From positions 167,021-231,020 of the forward strand of contig UBWZ01000013.1 in assembly GCA_900469345.1 (NCBI GenBank): 64,000 nucleotides of DNA. The letters are read 5' to 3'. The notes beneath the pieces were generated by a model. The model saw only the letters and a list, made by a program, of their open reading frames with translations, did no database searches and was not told where the DNA came from. Both the position numbers and the translations under genes were made by a program. This stretch comes from Hyphomicrobiales bacterium (GTDB taxonomy: Bacteria; Pseudomonadota; Alphaproteobacteria; Rhizobiales; Rhizobiaceae). Shown piece by piece: positions 1 through 9,550 of the stretch; position 1 is the stretch's first letter, and each line of letters begins with the position of its first letter.

Positions 1-1
1 C

Positions 2-124
2 GAATGCATGCCGGGTTTGGGTGTAGCCGAAGCGGCGGGTCATTGTATTATCGCCAAGTCGGGCGGCTTCGGGCAGCCCGAGACGCTGCGGGAGATTGCA
101 GCAGGGATGATGGGGGCGGGCTGA
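2..124 (+). CDS. Four-carbon acid sugar kinase family protein (DUF1537), C-terminal fragment
   Basis: Only the last 40 residues are inside the window; the gene begins upstream. The readable tail contains the stretch AKSGGFG followed by a short helix. It resembles the C-terminal nucleotide-binding end of DUF1537 (OtnK/DtnK) kinases, which usually read K-S-G-N/G-F-G. Members phosphorylate four-carbon sugar acids such as D-threonate or D-erythronate, and the product goes to a PdxA2-type dehydrogenase; such a dehydrogenase lies 1.9 kb downstream at 2004-2957. The stop codon is one base before the start of the GntR regulator, so the two are probably co-transcribed. The family call rests on a short tail plus context, so it is moderate. 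Confidence 0.6.
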   Translation, partial: ECMPGLGVAEAAGHCIIAKSGGFGQPETLREIAAGMMGAG

Positions 125-125
125 G

Positions 126-833
126 ATGGGACTGGTCACCGGAACGGCACGCAAGGCGCTGCCTGACATCGTCTTCGAACGAATGCATCGGGCGATCAAG
201 TCCGGCGCCTACAAGCCGGACGAGCGTCTGCCGACCGAGCATGAGCTTGCCGCCGAATTCGAGGTGTCTCGCCCGGTGATCCGGGAGGCGCTGAGGCGCC
301 TGCGCGAACAGGGGCTGATCTACTCGCGGCGCGGCGCCGGAAGCTTTGTGCGCGCGCTCGGTCTTCGCGAACCGCTCGGCTTCGGCCAGCTGGAAAACGT
401 CGCGGACCTCCTCAGCTGCTACGAGTTTCGGCTGACGCTGGAGCCGGCCGCTGCGGCGGCCGCCGCCTCCCGCCACACCGACGCTACTCTGGCAGCCATC
501 CGCCAGGCGCTTGAGCTCCTGCGCGATGCCACCAACAGGCAGTCGCACCGCGAGGATGCCGACTACCAGTTCCATCTCGCCATCGCGCGGGCGGCCAACA
601 ACAGCTATTTCTCAACTGCCATGGAAGCTCTGAAGGACCATATTTCCGCCGGCATGAAGTTTCACGGCATATCCGTCAAACGCGAGGCCTCCGGCCTGTC
701 GCGCGTTTTCGGCGAGCATGAGGCAATCGCCGGCGCGATAGCAGCCGGTGACGGGCCGTTCGCCCGTCAGCTAATGCAGGCGCATCTGGAGGGCTCCCGC
801 GAACGGCTATTCCAGACCTCGCAACGGGACTGA
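126..833 (+). CDS. GntR-family regulator, FadR/FCD subfamily
   Basis: A 235-residue DNA-binding regulator. Residues about 10-75 form the GntR winged helix-turn-helix (LPTEHELAAEFEVSRPVIREAL and a RRGAGSFV wing). Residues about 95-225 form an all-helical FCD ligand domain. The usual metal/ligand-binding residues are visible: D-x-x-F-H near 147-151, an N near 158, and two later histidines in GEHEAIAGAI and QAHLEG. FCD regulators typically bind organic or sugar acids. The gene starts one base after the DUF1537 kinase stop. It probably controls the neighbouring sialidase/PdxA2/ABC transporter cluster (inference); a candidate operator is at 4339-4350. Confidence 0.9.
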   Translation: MGLVTGTARKALPDIVFERMHRAIKSGAYKPDERLPTEHELAAEFEVSRPVIREALRRLREQGLIYSRRGAGSFVRALGLREPLGFGQLENVADLLSCYEFRLTLEPAAAAAAASRHTDATLAAIRQALELLRDATNRQSHREDADYQFHLAIARAANNSYFSTAMEALKDHISAGMKFHGISVKREASGLSRVFGEHEAIAGAIAAGDGPFARQLMQAHLEGSRERLFQTSQRD

Positions 834-879
834 CCGGCGCCAGGGCCAGGCGCCGGTCCAAAAAGATTGCCGCTGCCTG

Positions 880-2007
880 CTAGTAGGCGGCGCGGTAGAT
901 ACCGAGAACGTCTTCGACGCTCATGTCCACCGGGTTGTTGTCCATCAGTCGGCGGATGGCATGGGCGTCGGTCGCATAGCGGGAGAGATCCTCTTCCTTG
1001 GCCCCATGGGCTGCGAGCGCCATTTCGACGCCAAGGTCGAGACAGAACGCCTTTGCCACCTCGCCGACATCACCTGGTGATGAGACACGGCTTGCGCCGA
1101 GCGCGCGCGCGACTTCCGCGGTCTTGTCCGCAGCCGCCGGCTGGTTGAAGGCGAGCACATGGGGAAAAATGATCGCGTTCGCCAGCCCGTGCGGCAGGTG
1201 CAGCAGGGTGCCAAGCGGATAGGCGATGGCATGCCCGGCAGCCGTGTTGACCGGGCCGAGGCAGATCCCGCCATAGTACGACGCCAGCATCAGGCCTTCG
1301 CGCGCTTCGGTATCAGCGCCGTCGTTGACCGCTCGCGCCAGATATTTGCCGACGAGGCGAAAACCCATGCGGGCAAAATCGTCGATCATCGGGTGGGCGC
1401 GCCGGTTGGTGAAAGCCTCGACGCAATGCGCCATGGCGTCGATGCCGGTCGCCGCGGTCACGGCCGGCGGCACCGAATAGGTGAGCTCGGGATCGAGAAC
1501 CGCAAGATCGGCAATCAGGTGCGGGCTCTCGACAGCGATCTTGGCGCCCTTGACCGGATCGGTGATCAGCGAGCGGATGCCCGCTTCCGAGCCGGTTCCG
1601 GCGGTTGTCGCCACCTGCACGAGCCGCGTGTTGCGGCCGTTGACGCGGTTCGGTCCGGCGGCATCCGACAGCGTCTGCTCGCCATCCCACAGGGCCGCGA
1701 CCAGTTTGGCGACGTCCATCACCGATCCGCCACCGAGCCCGACGATCAGATCCGGTTTGGCCTGGTGCGCTGCCGCAAGCGCGGCGTCCAGCGTACCGAT
1801 ATCCGGTTCACCGGGAATGGCGTCGAAGACCGACACGCGCCCGGACAATGTCAGGCGCTCGACAAAGCCTGCCGTAATCGGCGTCGCGATGACCAGTACC
1901 GACGTGGTTTCCCCGGCCCAGGCGCCGACTTCTCTGATCATTCCGGCGCCGACTGCCAGGCGGCGCGGCTGATGGATGGTGATGGGTGCAGCAGCCATGG
2001 TGGTCAT
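880..2007 (-). CDS. Iron-containing alcohol dehydrogenase family protein
   Basis: A 375-residue cytoplasmic NAD(P)-dependent dehydrogenase of the Fe-ADH family. The N-terminal half carries the nucleotide-binding motif [10 protein letters not shown]. The C-terminal half carries the metal-ligand region, with [14 protein letters not shown] and [13 protein letters not shown] supplying Asp and His ligands. I chose the ATG at 2005-2007 because it overlaps the pdxA2 stop as ATGA, indicating translational coupling; a much longer reading frame upstream would lie inside pdxA2. It is the last gene of the coupled trio sialidase-pdxA2-Fe-ADH. The substrate is unknown. By context it may act on a sugar-acid intermediate or an aldehyde from the downstream lyase (inference). 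Maleylacetate reductase and 4-hydroxybutyrate dehydrogenase are related families. Confidence 0.9.
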   Translation of the reverse strand: MTTMAAAPITIHQPRRLAVGAGMIREVGAWAGETTSVLVIATPITAGFVERLTLSGRVSVFDAIPGEPDIGTLDAALAAAHQAKPDLIVGLGGGSVMDVAKLVAALWDGEQTLSDAAGPNRVNGRNTRLVQVATTAGTGSEAGIRSLITDPVKGAKIAVESPHLIADLAVLDPELTYSVPPAVTAATGIDAMAHCVEAFTNRRAHPMIDDFARMGFRLVGKYLARAVNDGADTEAREGLMLASYYGGICLGPVNTAAGHAIAYPLGTLLHLPHGLANAIIFPHVLAFNQPAAADKTAEVARALGASRVSSPGDVGEVAKAFCLDLGVEMALAAHGAKEEDLSRYATDAHAIRRLMDNNPVDMSVEDVLGIYRAAY

Positions 2008-2957
2008 CCCTTCTTGCCGCCGGCCACGAGCTTGCGCGCGTAGGCGATGGCGGAATTCATGTTGCCGTGGTTGGCGATGCCCTTGCCCGCAATATCGAAG
2101 GCGGTGCCGTGGTCGACGGAAGTGCGGTCGATCGGCAGGTCGACGGAGACATTGACGGCGGTGTCGAAGGCCACAAGCTTGATCGGAATGTGTCCCTGGT
2201 CGTGATACTGGGCGACGACCAGATCGAAGGCGCCCGTATAGGCCCTGTGGAACACCGTATCGGCGGAGATCGGCCCCTGGACGTCGATGCCTTCGGCGCG
2301 GGCGGCCGCAACGGCTGGCGCAATCTGGTCGTCGTCTTCCGTTCCGAACAGGCCGTTTTCGCCGCAATGGGGATTGATGCCGGCAACTGCGATGCGTGGC
2401 CGCGCATAGCCGACCCGCTTCAAATGGGCGTCGCCCGCCCGGATCGTGGCCAGCACACGTTCGGTGGTGGCTCGCCGGATCGCTTCCTGCAGCGACACGT
2501 GCGTCGAGACGTGGATCACCTTCAGTCTCTCCGAAGCCAGCAGCATGTAGGCGGCGGTGGAGCCGGTAAGGCTGCGCAGCATGCCCGTGTGGCCGTCATA
2601 GTGATGGCCGGCCATGTTCAGCGCTTCTTTGTTGATTGGGGCTGTGACGATGCAGCCGATCGTTCCGGACTCGGAATCCCTCACCGCCTTTTCGATGAAG
2701 CGGAAAGCTGCATCGCCGGCCACCGCCGACAGCTGACCCCAGGCCAGCGGCGCACCTTCGATCGGCAGGTCGACGACATAGGGACGAAGATCGAGATCTA
2801 GGCCGAGCGCGGTCCGCGCCGCCTCAAGCGTTGCTAGATTGCCGTAGATCCGCGTGGCGCTTCGGTCCTGCTCGTTCATTTCTGCCAGCGCCCGGACGGT
2901 GATCTCGGGGCCGACGCCGCAGGGATCGCCCATGGTAATGCCGATGGTCGTGCTCAT
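2004..2957 (-). CDS. pdxA2: PdxA2-type 4-phospho-(hydroxy)threonate dehydrogenase
   Basis: A 317-residue member of the PdxA family of metal-dependent NAD dehydrogenases/decarboxylases. It opens with the family signature [14 protein letters not shown]. Metal-ligand histidines are visible in [11 protein letters not shown] and [11 protein letters not shown], and the [12 protein letters not shown] signature is near the C-terminus. True PdxA makes a vitamin B6 precursor. The PdxA2 branch oxidises 4-phospho-D-threonate or -erythronate to dihydroxyacetone phosphate and works with a DUF1537 kinase, whose C-terminus is at 2-124. That pairing favours the catabolic role. Start and stop both overlap the neighbouring genes as ATGA, so the three genes form a tight operon. 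Confidence 0.9.
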   Translation of the reverse strand: MSTTIGITMGDPCGVGPEITVRALAEMNEQDRSATRIYGNLATLEAARTALGLDLDLRPYVVDLPIEGAPLAWGQLSAVAGDAAFRFIEKAVRDSESGTIGCIVTAPINKEALNMAGHHYDGHTGMLRSLTGSTAAYMLLASERLKVIHVSTHVSLQEAIRRATTERVLATIRAGDAHLKRVGYARPRIAVAGINPHCGENGLFGTEDDDQIAPAVAAARAEGIDVQGPISADTVFHRAYTGAFDLVVAQYHDQGHIPIKLVAFDTAVNVSVDLPIDRTSVDHGTAFDIAGKGIANHGNMNSAIAYARKLVAGGKKG

Positions 2958-4150
2958 TGCTCAGTCCTCTCTGCCGGGGCCGCCCAGCCGGGCGCAAGGC
3001 ATACGTATTTGATCGCTCGCCGATGATAGGTATAGGCGATGTGAAGCCGGCCGTCCGGGTCCTCCAGAAGCCAGGGATAAGACATTTCCAGGTTCCGGCC
3101 GTCGGTGGAATCGTTCGACAGGCAGGTGCCAGGGCCGTCCTCGACGACAACCCGTTCGGGAAACGTCCGCCCCCCATCCGCCGACAGGCAGACAGCGACG
3201 GGTGCGCGCGGCACGCCCCAGACCGGCACGCAGCCGCCGGAAGGATCGGCATCCGGGCGCGCGTCCTCTTCACCGAGTTCGTCGTAGAGCGAGGCGCGCC
3301 GGTCGCTCGACTGCGCGGCGTTGACGGGGTTGCAAATGATGGCGACGCGCCCATCCGCAAGGCGGATGGCGGCGATCGAGGAGTTGTTGTTCGGAAGACC
3401 GGTCGCCTCCGGCGTGCTCCAGCTGCGCCCTCCGTCCTGGCTTTCCGTCCTGTAGACCTGATCGGCCTGCCGACGACGGAAGAAAGCTGCAGTTTGCTGG
3501 CCCCCGAGGCTGACGGGGCTCATGTGGACGCAGCCCGTCGAACTGTCGAGTTCCTCCAGTCGCCAGGTCTCGCCGGCATCCTCCGAGATGCCGAGAGCTG
3601 CATAGTCGTGGCTGCCGTTCCATTTCTGGCCGGGTCGTTGCAGACAGCGAAAGATCGGCAGCAACCAGGCGCCGTCGTCGCGAACGGTCAGCGGCGCGCG
3701 CACGAAGCAGCCGCGAGGCAGATCGAGATAGCGGCCCTCTAGAGATGACAAAGCGGTGGGGTCCTGCACGTCGCGGATCACCTGCGCCATGCGGATACGG
3801 CATTCGTCCTGGTTGCCGGATGGTTGGGACGTATGGAACAGCCAAAGCCGGCCATCCGGCGCCGCGAACAGCACGGGGTTCTGCTCGGAATGCGCGGGAT
3901 CGTCGCTCAACCGCTGAGCCGGACCCCACTGGCTCGATCCGGGTGTGAGAACGGAAGCGAAAATAGAGATATCCGACTTTCCCTCCAGCGTTCCTCCGAA
4001 CCAGGCGCAGATAAGCGTGCCGTCCTCCAGGCGGTGAAGGAAGCTCGCGTGGTTCTGTATCATCGGGGAATGCAGCAGGGCCTCGCTCCGTCCATCGCTG
4101 GTGGACCGCACGGCGCCCGTCATGGCGCGGGCAATCTCCTCTGGTGTCAT
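2954..4150 (-). CDS. Sialidase-like six-bladed beta-propeller protein (BNR/Asp-box)
   Basis: A 398-residue protein with the N-terminal pattern of the BNR_2 sialidase-like family (L-x-D-G-T-L-x-x-A-W-F-G-G-T-x-E-G-x-x-D). Three Asp-boxes are visible: [16 protein letters not shown] and SADGGRTF. There is no signal peptide, so it should act in the cytoplasm on an imported substrate rather than on host glycans. The start has a good GAGGAG site six bases upstream, and the stop overlaps pdxA2. It leads the minus-strand operon and is divergent from the ABC transporter. Classical sialidase activity is unproven; this subfamily includes many proteins of unknown substrate. Confidence 0.85.
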   Translation of the reverse strand: MTPEEIARAMTGAVRSTSDGRSEALLHSPMIQNHASFLHRLEDGTLICAWFGGTLEGKSDISIFASVLTPGSSQWGPAQRLSDDPAHSEQNPVLFAAPDGRLWLFHTSQPSGNQDECRIRMAQVIRDVQDPTALSSLEGRYLDLPRGCFVRAPLTVRDDGAWLLPIFRCLQRPGQKWNGSHDYAALGISEDAGETWRLEELDSSTGCVHMSPVSLGGQQTAAFFRRRQADQVYRTESQDGGRSWSTPEATGLPNNNSSIAAIRLADGRVAIICNPVNAAQSSDRRASLYDELGEEDARPDADPSGGCVPVWGVPRAPVAVCLSADGGRTFPERVVVEDGPGTCLSNDSTDGRNLEMSYPWLLEDPDGRLHIAYTYHRRAIKYVCLAPGWAAPAERTEQ

Positions 4151-4487
4151 ACCTGTCTCCTCTTTCGCGTCAGGATCGACATAATGAGCAAGTTGTCAAG
4201 TTTCTCGATTGGAAGATAAGCGCAGTTACGTCGCAGAATGTTATCTAAATATCTGATAATCATGGGTAATAAGAAACTCACATTTTTCGATATAGCGCTT
4301 AACGGAAATTAATTTGACAAACTGGGTGGAAAGTCCGATGGTCTGGACCAGCTTAACAAGGGCTGGCCGGGGGCCGAGGAGCGCCGGGAGCCGTGGTATT
4401 TGCTTGTGGATCTTGGCTGGGCAGCGATCGCTGGCATCCCAGCCTGCGTGTCCGCGGCAGAATTCGTTTCACTGGGAGGAGGACGAT
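4151..4487. promoter_or_regulatory. Divergent regulatory region between the sialidase operon and the ABC transporter operon
   Basis: This 337-base region is clearly more AT-rich than its neighbours. On the plus strand a perfect -35 box TTGACA is at 4314-4319. The symmetric element TGGTC-TG-GACCA is at 4339-4350, where a -10 box would lie. Such a palindrome resembles FCD-GntR operators (a GGT/ACC core), so it is a candidate target for the regulator at 126-833. A second imperfect inverted repeat, TTATC at 4241-4245 with GATAA at 4255-4259, may serve the minus-strand promoter. The ribosome site of the transporter gene, GGGAGGAGGA, is at 4474-4483. I see no gene in this stretch. Confidence 0.45.
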
Positions 4488-5996
4488 ATGAAGAAGACAA
4501 TGCTCATCGGCGCCATGATGGCGGCTTCTCTGGCCGCCGGGATGTCGCCGGCAATGGCGGGCTCGGGCCCGGTCAAGATCGTGCTTGCGGAGGAGGCCGA
4601 TCTTCTCGAGCCTTGCATGGCGACCCGCTCGAACATCGGCCGCATCATCATGGAGAACGTCAGCGAGACGCTGACGGAACTGGACGTGCGCGGCAAGAAG
4701 GGCGTCATGCCTCGGCTGGCTGAGAAGTGGGAGCAGACGGCCGACGGCAGCTGGCGCTTCCACCTGCGCCAGGGCGTCAAGTTCTCCAACGGCACGACCT
4801 TCGATGCCAAGGACGTCAAGCACAGTTTCGAGCGCATTTTCAGCGACAAGAACATCTGTGAATCGCGCCGCTATTTCGGCGGCATGAAGATCGACACCAA
4901 GGTGGTCGACGACAACACGATCGATTTCAAGGTGGATCCGGCCCAGCCGATCCTGCCGCTGCTGATGTCGCTGGTGACCATCGTGCCCGAAGAAACGCCG
5001 ATGGAATTCATTCGCGAGCCGGTTGGCACCGGCCCCTTCAAGCTCACCAACTGGACGCCGGGACAGCAGATCGTGCTTGATGCCCGCAGCGACTATTGGG
5101 GAGAAAAGCCTCAGGTTACCAAGGCAACCTATCTGTTCCGCGCCGACCCCGCCGTTCGGGCCGCCATGGTGCAGACCGGCGAGGCGGATCTCTCGCCTTC
5201 GATCTCGCAGCTCGATGCGACCAATACGAAGACCGATTTCTCTTATCTCGACAGCGAAACCGTCTATCTCCGGATCGACCACAACATTGCGCCTCTCAAC
5301 GACGTCCGTGTTCGCAAGGCCCTGAACCTTGCCATCGACCGTCAGGCGTTTGTCGGCTCGCTGGTGCCGGATGGCGCCGTGCTTGCGACGGCGCTCGTTC
5401 CGCCGACAACGCTGGGTTGGAACCCCGACGTCAAGGTGTTCCCGTTCGATCCCGACGGCGCCAAGAAGCTCCTGGAGCAGGCCAAGGCAGACGGCGTTCC
5501 GGTCGAAACCCCGATCACCATCATCGCCCGCACCGCGAACTTCCCCAATGTCACCGAGATCATGGAAGCCATCCAGGCCCAGCTCCAGGACGTCGGCTTC
5601 AAGGTTGACCTGAAGTTCGTCGAGGTGGCGGAGCACGAAGGCTACTATTCCAAGCCGTTCAAGGAAGGCCGAGGACCGATCCTGGTTGCCGCCTCGCACG
5701 ACAACTCCAAGGGCGATCCGTCCTTCACCATGTTCTTCAAGTACGACTCGAAGGGCACCCAGTCCGGCTTCTCGGATCCCAAGGTGGATGATCTGATCCA
5801 GCGCGCAACCGCTGCCGTCGGTGACGAACGCGCCAAGCTCTGGTCGCAGCTGATCGCCTATCTCCACGACGATGTGGTCGCCGATGTGCTGCTCTTCCAC
5901 ATGGTCGGCTTCTCACGGGTATCCGAACGCCTGGACTTCAAGCCGACCATCGCAACCAACTCGATGCTGCAGCTCTCAGAGATCGGCATAAAGTAA
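4488..5996 (+). CDS. ABC transporter substrate-binding protein, family 5 (peptide/nickel type)
   Basis: A 502-residue periplasmic solute-binding protein. The start ATG at 4488 follows a strong GGAGGAGG site and gives a clear signal peptide (MKKTMLIGAMMAASLAAG, cleavage near PAMAG). The mature part has the SBP_bac_5 pattern: an early segment on maximal expression of 'E-x-L-x-E-L-D', then LAEKWEQTADGSWRFHLRQGVKFSNG, the family signature. Family-5 proteins bind oligopeptides, nickel, heme, or in some cases sialic acids and sugar acids. The sialidase, aldolase and sugar-acid genes around it favour a carbohydrate-acid ligand (inference). It is the first gene of a five-gene operon. Confidence 0.92.
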   Translation: MKKTMLIGAMMAASLAAGMSPAMAGSGPVKIVLAEEADLLEPCMATRSNIGRIIMENVSETLTELDVRGKKGVMPRLAEKWEQTADGSWRFHLRQGVKFSNGTTFDAKDVKHSFERIFSDKNICESRRYFGGMKIDTKVVDDNTIDFKVDPAQPILPLLMSLVTIVPEETPMEFIREPVGTGPFKLTNWTPGQQIVLDARSDYWGEKPQVTKATYLFRADPAVRAAMVQTGEADLSPSISQLDATNTKTDFSYLDSETVYLRIDHNIAPLNDVRVRKALNLAIDRQAFVGSLVPDGAVLATALVPPTTLGWNPDVKVFPFDPDGAKKLLEQAKADGVPVETPITIIARTANFPNVTEIMEAIQAQLQDVGFKVDLKFVEVAEHEGYYSKPFKEGRGPILVAASHDNSKGDPSFTMFFKYDSKGTQSGFSDPKVDDLIQRATAAVGDERAKLWSQLIAYLHDDVVADVLLFHMVGFSRVSERLDFKPTIATNSMLQLSEIGIK

Positions 5997-6059
5997 CGAT
6001 CGCTGACGCTGCGGTCCCGGGCGGCGGATGACCCGCCGCCCTATCGACGTGAGGATGAC

Positions 6060-6974
6060 ATGCTCAGTTTCATTCGAAAGCGCTCGCTCTCGAGTCTCAT
6101 CTCGCTGATCGGACTGGTCGTTCTGGTCTTCTTCCTGTCCAGACTGACCGGCGATCCGGCAGCCCTGTTTCTGCCGGTCGAAGCCTCTGCCGAAATGAAG
6201 CAGCAGTTCCGGGAGCTCCACGGCCTCAACGACCCGCTACTCGTCCAGTTCGGCCGCTACGTGGGCAATGTGGTAACCGGCGATCTGGGCGAGTCGTTGC
6301 GCAAGGCGCGGCCGGCGCTCGGCGTCGTGCTGGAGGCCTTTACCTGGACCCTGTGGCTCGCGGCTATCACCATGTCTCTGGTGACGGTCTGTGCCATCGT
6401 GGTCGGTTCGCTCGCCGCGTTCCGGTCCGGCGGTTTCTTCGATCGGTTCTCGTCGATGATCTCGCTGATCGGCGCCTCTGTTCCGGATTTCTGGCTGGCG
6501 ATCGTTGCGATCGTCGTCTTCTCCATCCAGCTCGCCTGGCTGCCGACCTCGGGCACCGGCTCCGTCCTTCACTGGATCCTGCCGATCGGCGTGCTGTTCG
6601 TGCGCCCGTTCGGGATCATCGTACAGGTGGTCCGTGGCTCGATGATCGGAGCACTGTCTTCGGCCTACGTAAAGACGGCGCGTGCCAAGGGCGTCAAGGC
6701 TGGCCCGATCATCTTCGTCCATGCGCTGCGCAATGCCATGCTTCCGGTCGTCACCGTGCTTGGCGACCAGGCCGCGAGCCTCCTCAACGGCGCCGTCATC
6801 GTCGAGACGATCTTCGGCTTTCCCGGCGTCGGCAAGCTGATGATCGATTCGATCTTGCAGCGTGACTTCAACGTGGTTCTGGCGGCAATCCTTGTGACCG
6901 CAATCGCCATTTTTCTCATGAACGTGCTGATCGACCTGGCTTACGCCCTGCTCGATCCACGCATCAGACACTAG
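6060..6974 (+). CDS. ABC transporter permease, DppB/OppB type
   Basis: A 304-residue inner-membrane permease with about six hydrophobic segments. It contains the DppB-type motif FIRKRSLSSLISLIGLVVLVFFLSRL at the N-terminus, broken by the usual LTGDPA turn. The cytoplasmic EAA loop is near residues 200-220 (AYVKTARAKGVKAGPIIFVHALRNA), which contacts the ATPase. The ATG has a GTGAGGA site seven bases upstream. It pairs with the next permease. Confidence 0.93.
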   Translation: MLSFIRKRSLSSLISLIGLVVLVFFLSRLTGDPAALFLPVEASAEMKQQFRELHGLNDPLLVQFGRYVGNVVTGDLGESLRKARPALGVVLEAFTWTLWLAAITMSLVTVCAIVVGSLAAFRSGGFFDRFSSMISLIGASVPDFWLAIVAIVVFSIQLAWLPTSGTGSVLHWILPIGVLFVRPFGIIVQVVRGSMIGALSSAYVKTARAKGVKAGPIIFVHALRNAMLPVVTVLGDQAASLLNGAVIVETIFGFPGVGKLMIDSILQRDFNVVLAAILVTAIAIFLMNVLIDLAYALLDPRIRH

Positions 6975-6984
6975 GGAGAGACCA

Positions 6985-7908
6985 TTGAGCCTTTCCAGCA
7001 CCGATCCGGCGCTCGTCCCCGAGCGATCCTTTGCAAGACGGGCATTCAGCATGCTCTGGGCTGACAAGTTTGCCTTTGTCGCAGCCGTCTTCCTTCTCGT
7101 CGTCATCGTGCTCGCGCTGATCGGCCCGCACTGGCTCGCAGACCTTGCCGGCAAGCAGAACCTTCGCGGCCGCAATCTCCCGCCCTTCGACTGGACCCGT
7201 GAGTGGGTCTACTGGCTGGGCGCAGATGCGCTTGGCCGTCCGCTGCTCGCCCGCATCATCGTTGCGTCCCAGAATACGTTGATGGTTGCCGCCGGTGCCG
7301 TCGCCCTGTCCGCGGTCGTCGGCACGTTTCTTGGCCTGATCGCCGGCTTTTCGGGGCCGCGCGTGAGCCAGGTGATCATGCGGCTTGCAGACGTGATCAT
7401 GTCGTTTCCGTCGCTGCTGATCGCCGTGATCGTGCTCTATCTTCTCGGCTCGTCGATCCTCAACCTGGTCGCCGTGCTCGCGATCACCCGCATTCCGGTC
7501 TACCTGCGCACGACGCGGGCGGAGGTGCTGGAAATCCGCGAGCGCATGTTCGTTCAGGCGGCGCGGGTGATGGGTGCGTCGGGCCGACGCATTCTCTTCC
7601 GGCACATTCTGCCCGTCGTTCTGCCGACGCTGACAACGCTCGCAACGCTCGATTTCGCCTATGTCATGCTGGCCGAAAGCGCCTTGTCGTTTCTTGGCAT
7701 CGGCATCCAGCCGCCGGAGATCACCTGGGGCCTGATGATTTCCCAGGGGCGCCAATATCTCACCAATGCCTGGTGGCTGTCCTTCTGGCCTGGCCTTGCC
7801 ATCATCCTTACCACTTTGTCGCTCAACCTCCTGTCCAACTGGATGCGCATCGCGCTCGATCCGGTGCAGCGCTGGCGGCTGGAAATGAAGGGCCGCAAGA
7901 ATGGCTGA
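6985..7908 (+). CDS. ABC transporter permease, DppC/OppC type
   Basis: A 307-residue inner-membrane permease that forms the channel with the gene before it. The N-terminus has the DppC-type cytoplasmic lead and one long transmembrane helix, followed by a periplasmic loop with the family motif HWLGADALGRP (here YWLGADALGRPLLARI). The EAA loop reads AARVMGASGRRILFRHILP. The start is a TTG at 6985 preceded by AGGGAGAG; no better ATG is near. It ends eight bases inside the ATPase gene, so the two are translationally coupled. Confidence 0.93.
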   Translation: MSLSSTDPALVPERSFARRAFSMLWADKFAFVAAVFLLVVIVLALIGPHWLADLAGKQNLRGRNLPPFDWTREWVYWLGADALGRPLLARIIVASQNTLMVAAGAVALSAVVGTFLGLIAGFSGPRVSQVIMRLADVIMSFPSLLIAVIVLYLLGSSILNLVAVLAITRIPVYLRTTRAEVLEIRERMFVQAARVMGASGRRILFRHILPVVLPTLTTLATLDFAYVMLAESALSFLGIGIQPPEITWGLMISQGRQYLTNAWWLSFWPGLAIILTTLSLNLLSNWMRIALDPVQRWRLEMKGRKNG

Positions 7909-9520
7909 TCATTTACTCGAAGTTCGCAATCTGTCGGTGGACTTCTTCACCGCCGCAGGCGTCGTCAATGCAGTGCGTGGAATTTCCTACCATCTCGATC
8001 GCGGTGAGACGCTGGCGATCCTGGGCGAGAGCGGCTCGGGGAAATCCGTGTCCTCCGCGGCGATCATGAACCTGATCGACATGCCGCCCGGCCGCATCAG
8101 CTCCGGAGAAATCCTGCTCGAAGGCCGGGACTTGCTGACCATGGCCGCCGACGAGCGGCGCGAGGTCAATGGTCGGCGGATCGCCATGATCTTCCAGGAT
8201 CCGCTCAGCCACCTCAATCCGGTCTATACTGTCGGATGGCAGATCCGCGAGGCGATGACGACGCATGGCATGGCGCAGGCGCAAGCCGAGGCGGAAGCGC
8301 TGCGCCTGCTCGGGCGCGTCGGACTGCCGGAGCCCGAAAACGCGATGGGCAAATATCCGCATGAATTTTCGGGCGGACAGCGGCAGCGCGTGATGATTGC
8401 CATGGCGCTTGCGCTGCGGCCCGACCTGTTGATCGCCGACGAACCGACAACTGCACTCGACGTGACGGTTCAGGCGGAAGTTCTCGGCCTCTTGAAGGAA
8501 CTTCAGCGCGAGACCGGCATGGGCGTGTTGATCATCACCCATGACCTCGGCGTGGTCGCGGAGATCGCCGACCGGGTCGTGGTGATGGAAAAGGGCGTTT
8601 TGGTCGAATCCGGCAGCGTTCGCGACGTCTACAAGAACCCGACCCATCCCTATACCAGGAAGCTGATCGCTGCCGCACCCGGCAAGGGTGACATGCATCG
8701 CCCGGTGGAAAAGGCGGAACCGCTTCTCGTTGTGCGTGACGTGCGCAAGCGTTTCGGCGCCTTCGAGGCGCTGAAGGGCGTGTCCTTCGATCTGGCTGCG
8801 GGCGAGACGCTGGCAATCGTCGGCGAAAGCGGGTCCGGAAAATCGACGCTGGCGCGCATGCTGCTGAGGCTCGACGAACCGGATGCCGGCACCGCGCACT
8901 GGAAGGGGAGGGACCTTTTCAAGCTGTCGCCGGCCGAACTCTACAAGCTGCGCCGGGAGCTGCAAATGGTCTTCCAGGATCCGACGCAGTCGCTTAACCC
9001 GCGGATGACCGTCTATCAGCTGATCTCCGAAGCCTGGGCCATCCACCCGGACATTCTGCCCAAGGCGAAGTGGCGCGAACGCGTGGCCGAACTTCTCGTT
9101 CAGGTCGGTCTTTCCGCGGACTTGATGGGCCGTTATCCGCACCAGTTTTCCGGCGGCCAGCGGCAGCGCATCGCTATCGCTCGAGCGCTCGCGCTCGAGC
9201 CGCGGCTGATCGTCTGCGACGAGGCAGTATCGGCTCTCGATGTTTCCGTTCAGGCCCAGGTGATCCGGCTTCTTGACCAGCTGCGGCGCGACATGGGCAT
9301 TTCCTTCATCTTCATTGCCCACGACCTGCCGGTGGTGCGTGATTTCGCCGACTACGTGATGGTGATGCGCAAGGGCGAAGTGGTCGAGATGGGGACGGTA
9401 ACCCAGGTCTTCGATACGCCGCGCGAGGCCTATACCCGCGCCCTCTTTGCAGCCAGCCTCGACCCGGATCCGGACGTCCAGGCCGCGCACCGCGCCGCTC
9501 GCCTGGAACGCGCTTCCTGA
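7901..9520 (+). CDS. Fused dual ATP-binding subunit of the peptide-type ABC transporter (DppD-DppF fusion)
   Basis: A 539-residue protein carrying two complete ABC ATPase domains in one chain. Domain 1 (about 1-265) has Walker A GESGSGKS, the signature SGGQRQR and Walker [13 protein letters not shown]. Domain 2 (about 275-535) has a second GESGSGKS, a second SGGQRQR and a Walker B with DEAVSALD. Each domain ends with the oligopeptide-transporter extension ([20 protein letters not shown]), as in DppD and DppF. The second Walker B lacks the usual P after E (DEAVSALD), which is common in the F-type half. The fusion removes the need for two separate ATPase genes. Confidence 0.95.
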   Translation: MADHLLEVRNLSVDFFTAAGVVNAVRGISYHLDRGETLAILGESGSGKSVSSAAIMNLIDMPPGRISSGEILLEGRDLLTMAADERREVNGRRIAMIFQDPLSHLNPVYTVGWQIREAMTTHGMAQAQAEAEALRLLGRVGLPEPENAMGKYPHEFSGGQRQRVMIAMALALRPDLLIADEPTTALDVTVQAEVLGLLKELQRETGMGVLIITHDLGVVAEIADRVVVMEKGVLVESGSVRDVYKNPTHPYTRKLIAAAPGKGDMHRPVEKAEPLLVVRDVRKRFGAFEALKGVSFDLAAGETLAIVGESGSGKSTLARMLLRLDEPDAGTAHWKGRDLFKLSPAELYKLRRELQMVFQDPTQSLNPRMTVYQLISEAWAIHPDILPKAKWRERVAELLVQVGLSADLMGRYPHQFSGGQRQRIAIARALALEPRLIVCDEAVSALDVSVQAQVIRLLDQLRRDMGISFIFIAHDLPVVRDFADYVMVMRKGEVVEMGTVTQVFDTPREAYTRALFAASLDPDPDVQAAHRAARLERAS

Positions 9521-9550
9521 GCCGCCCCAAATTCAATCGGAGTACCTGCC

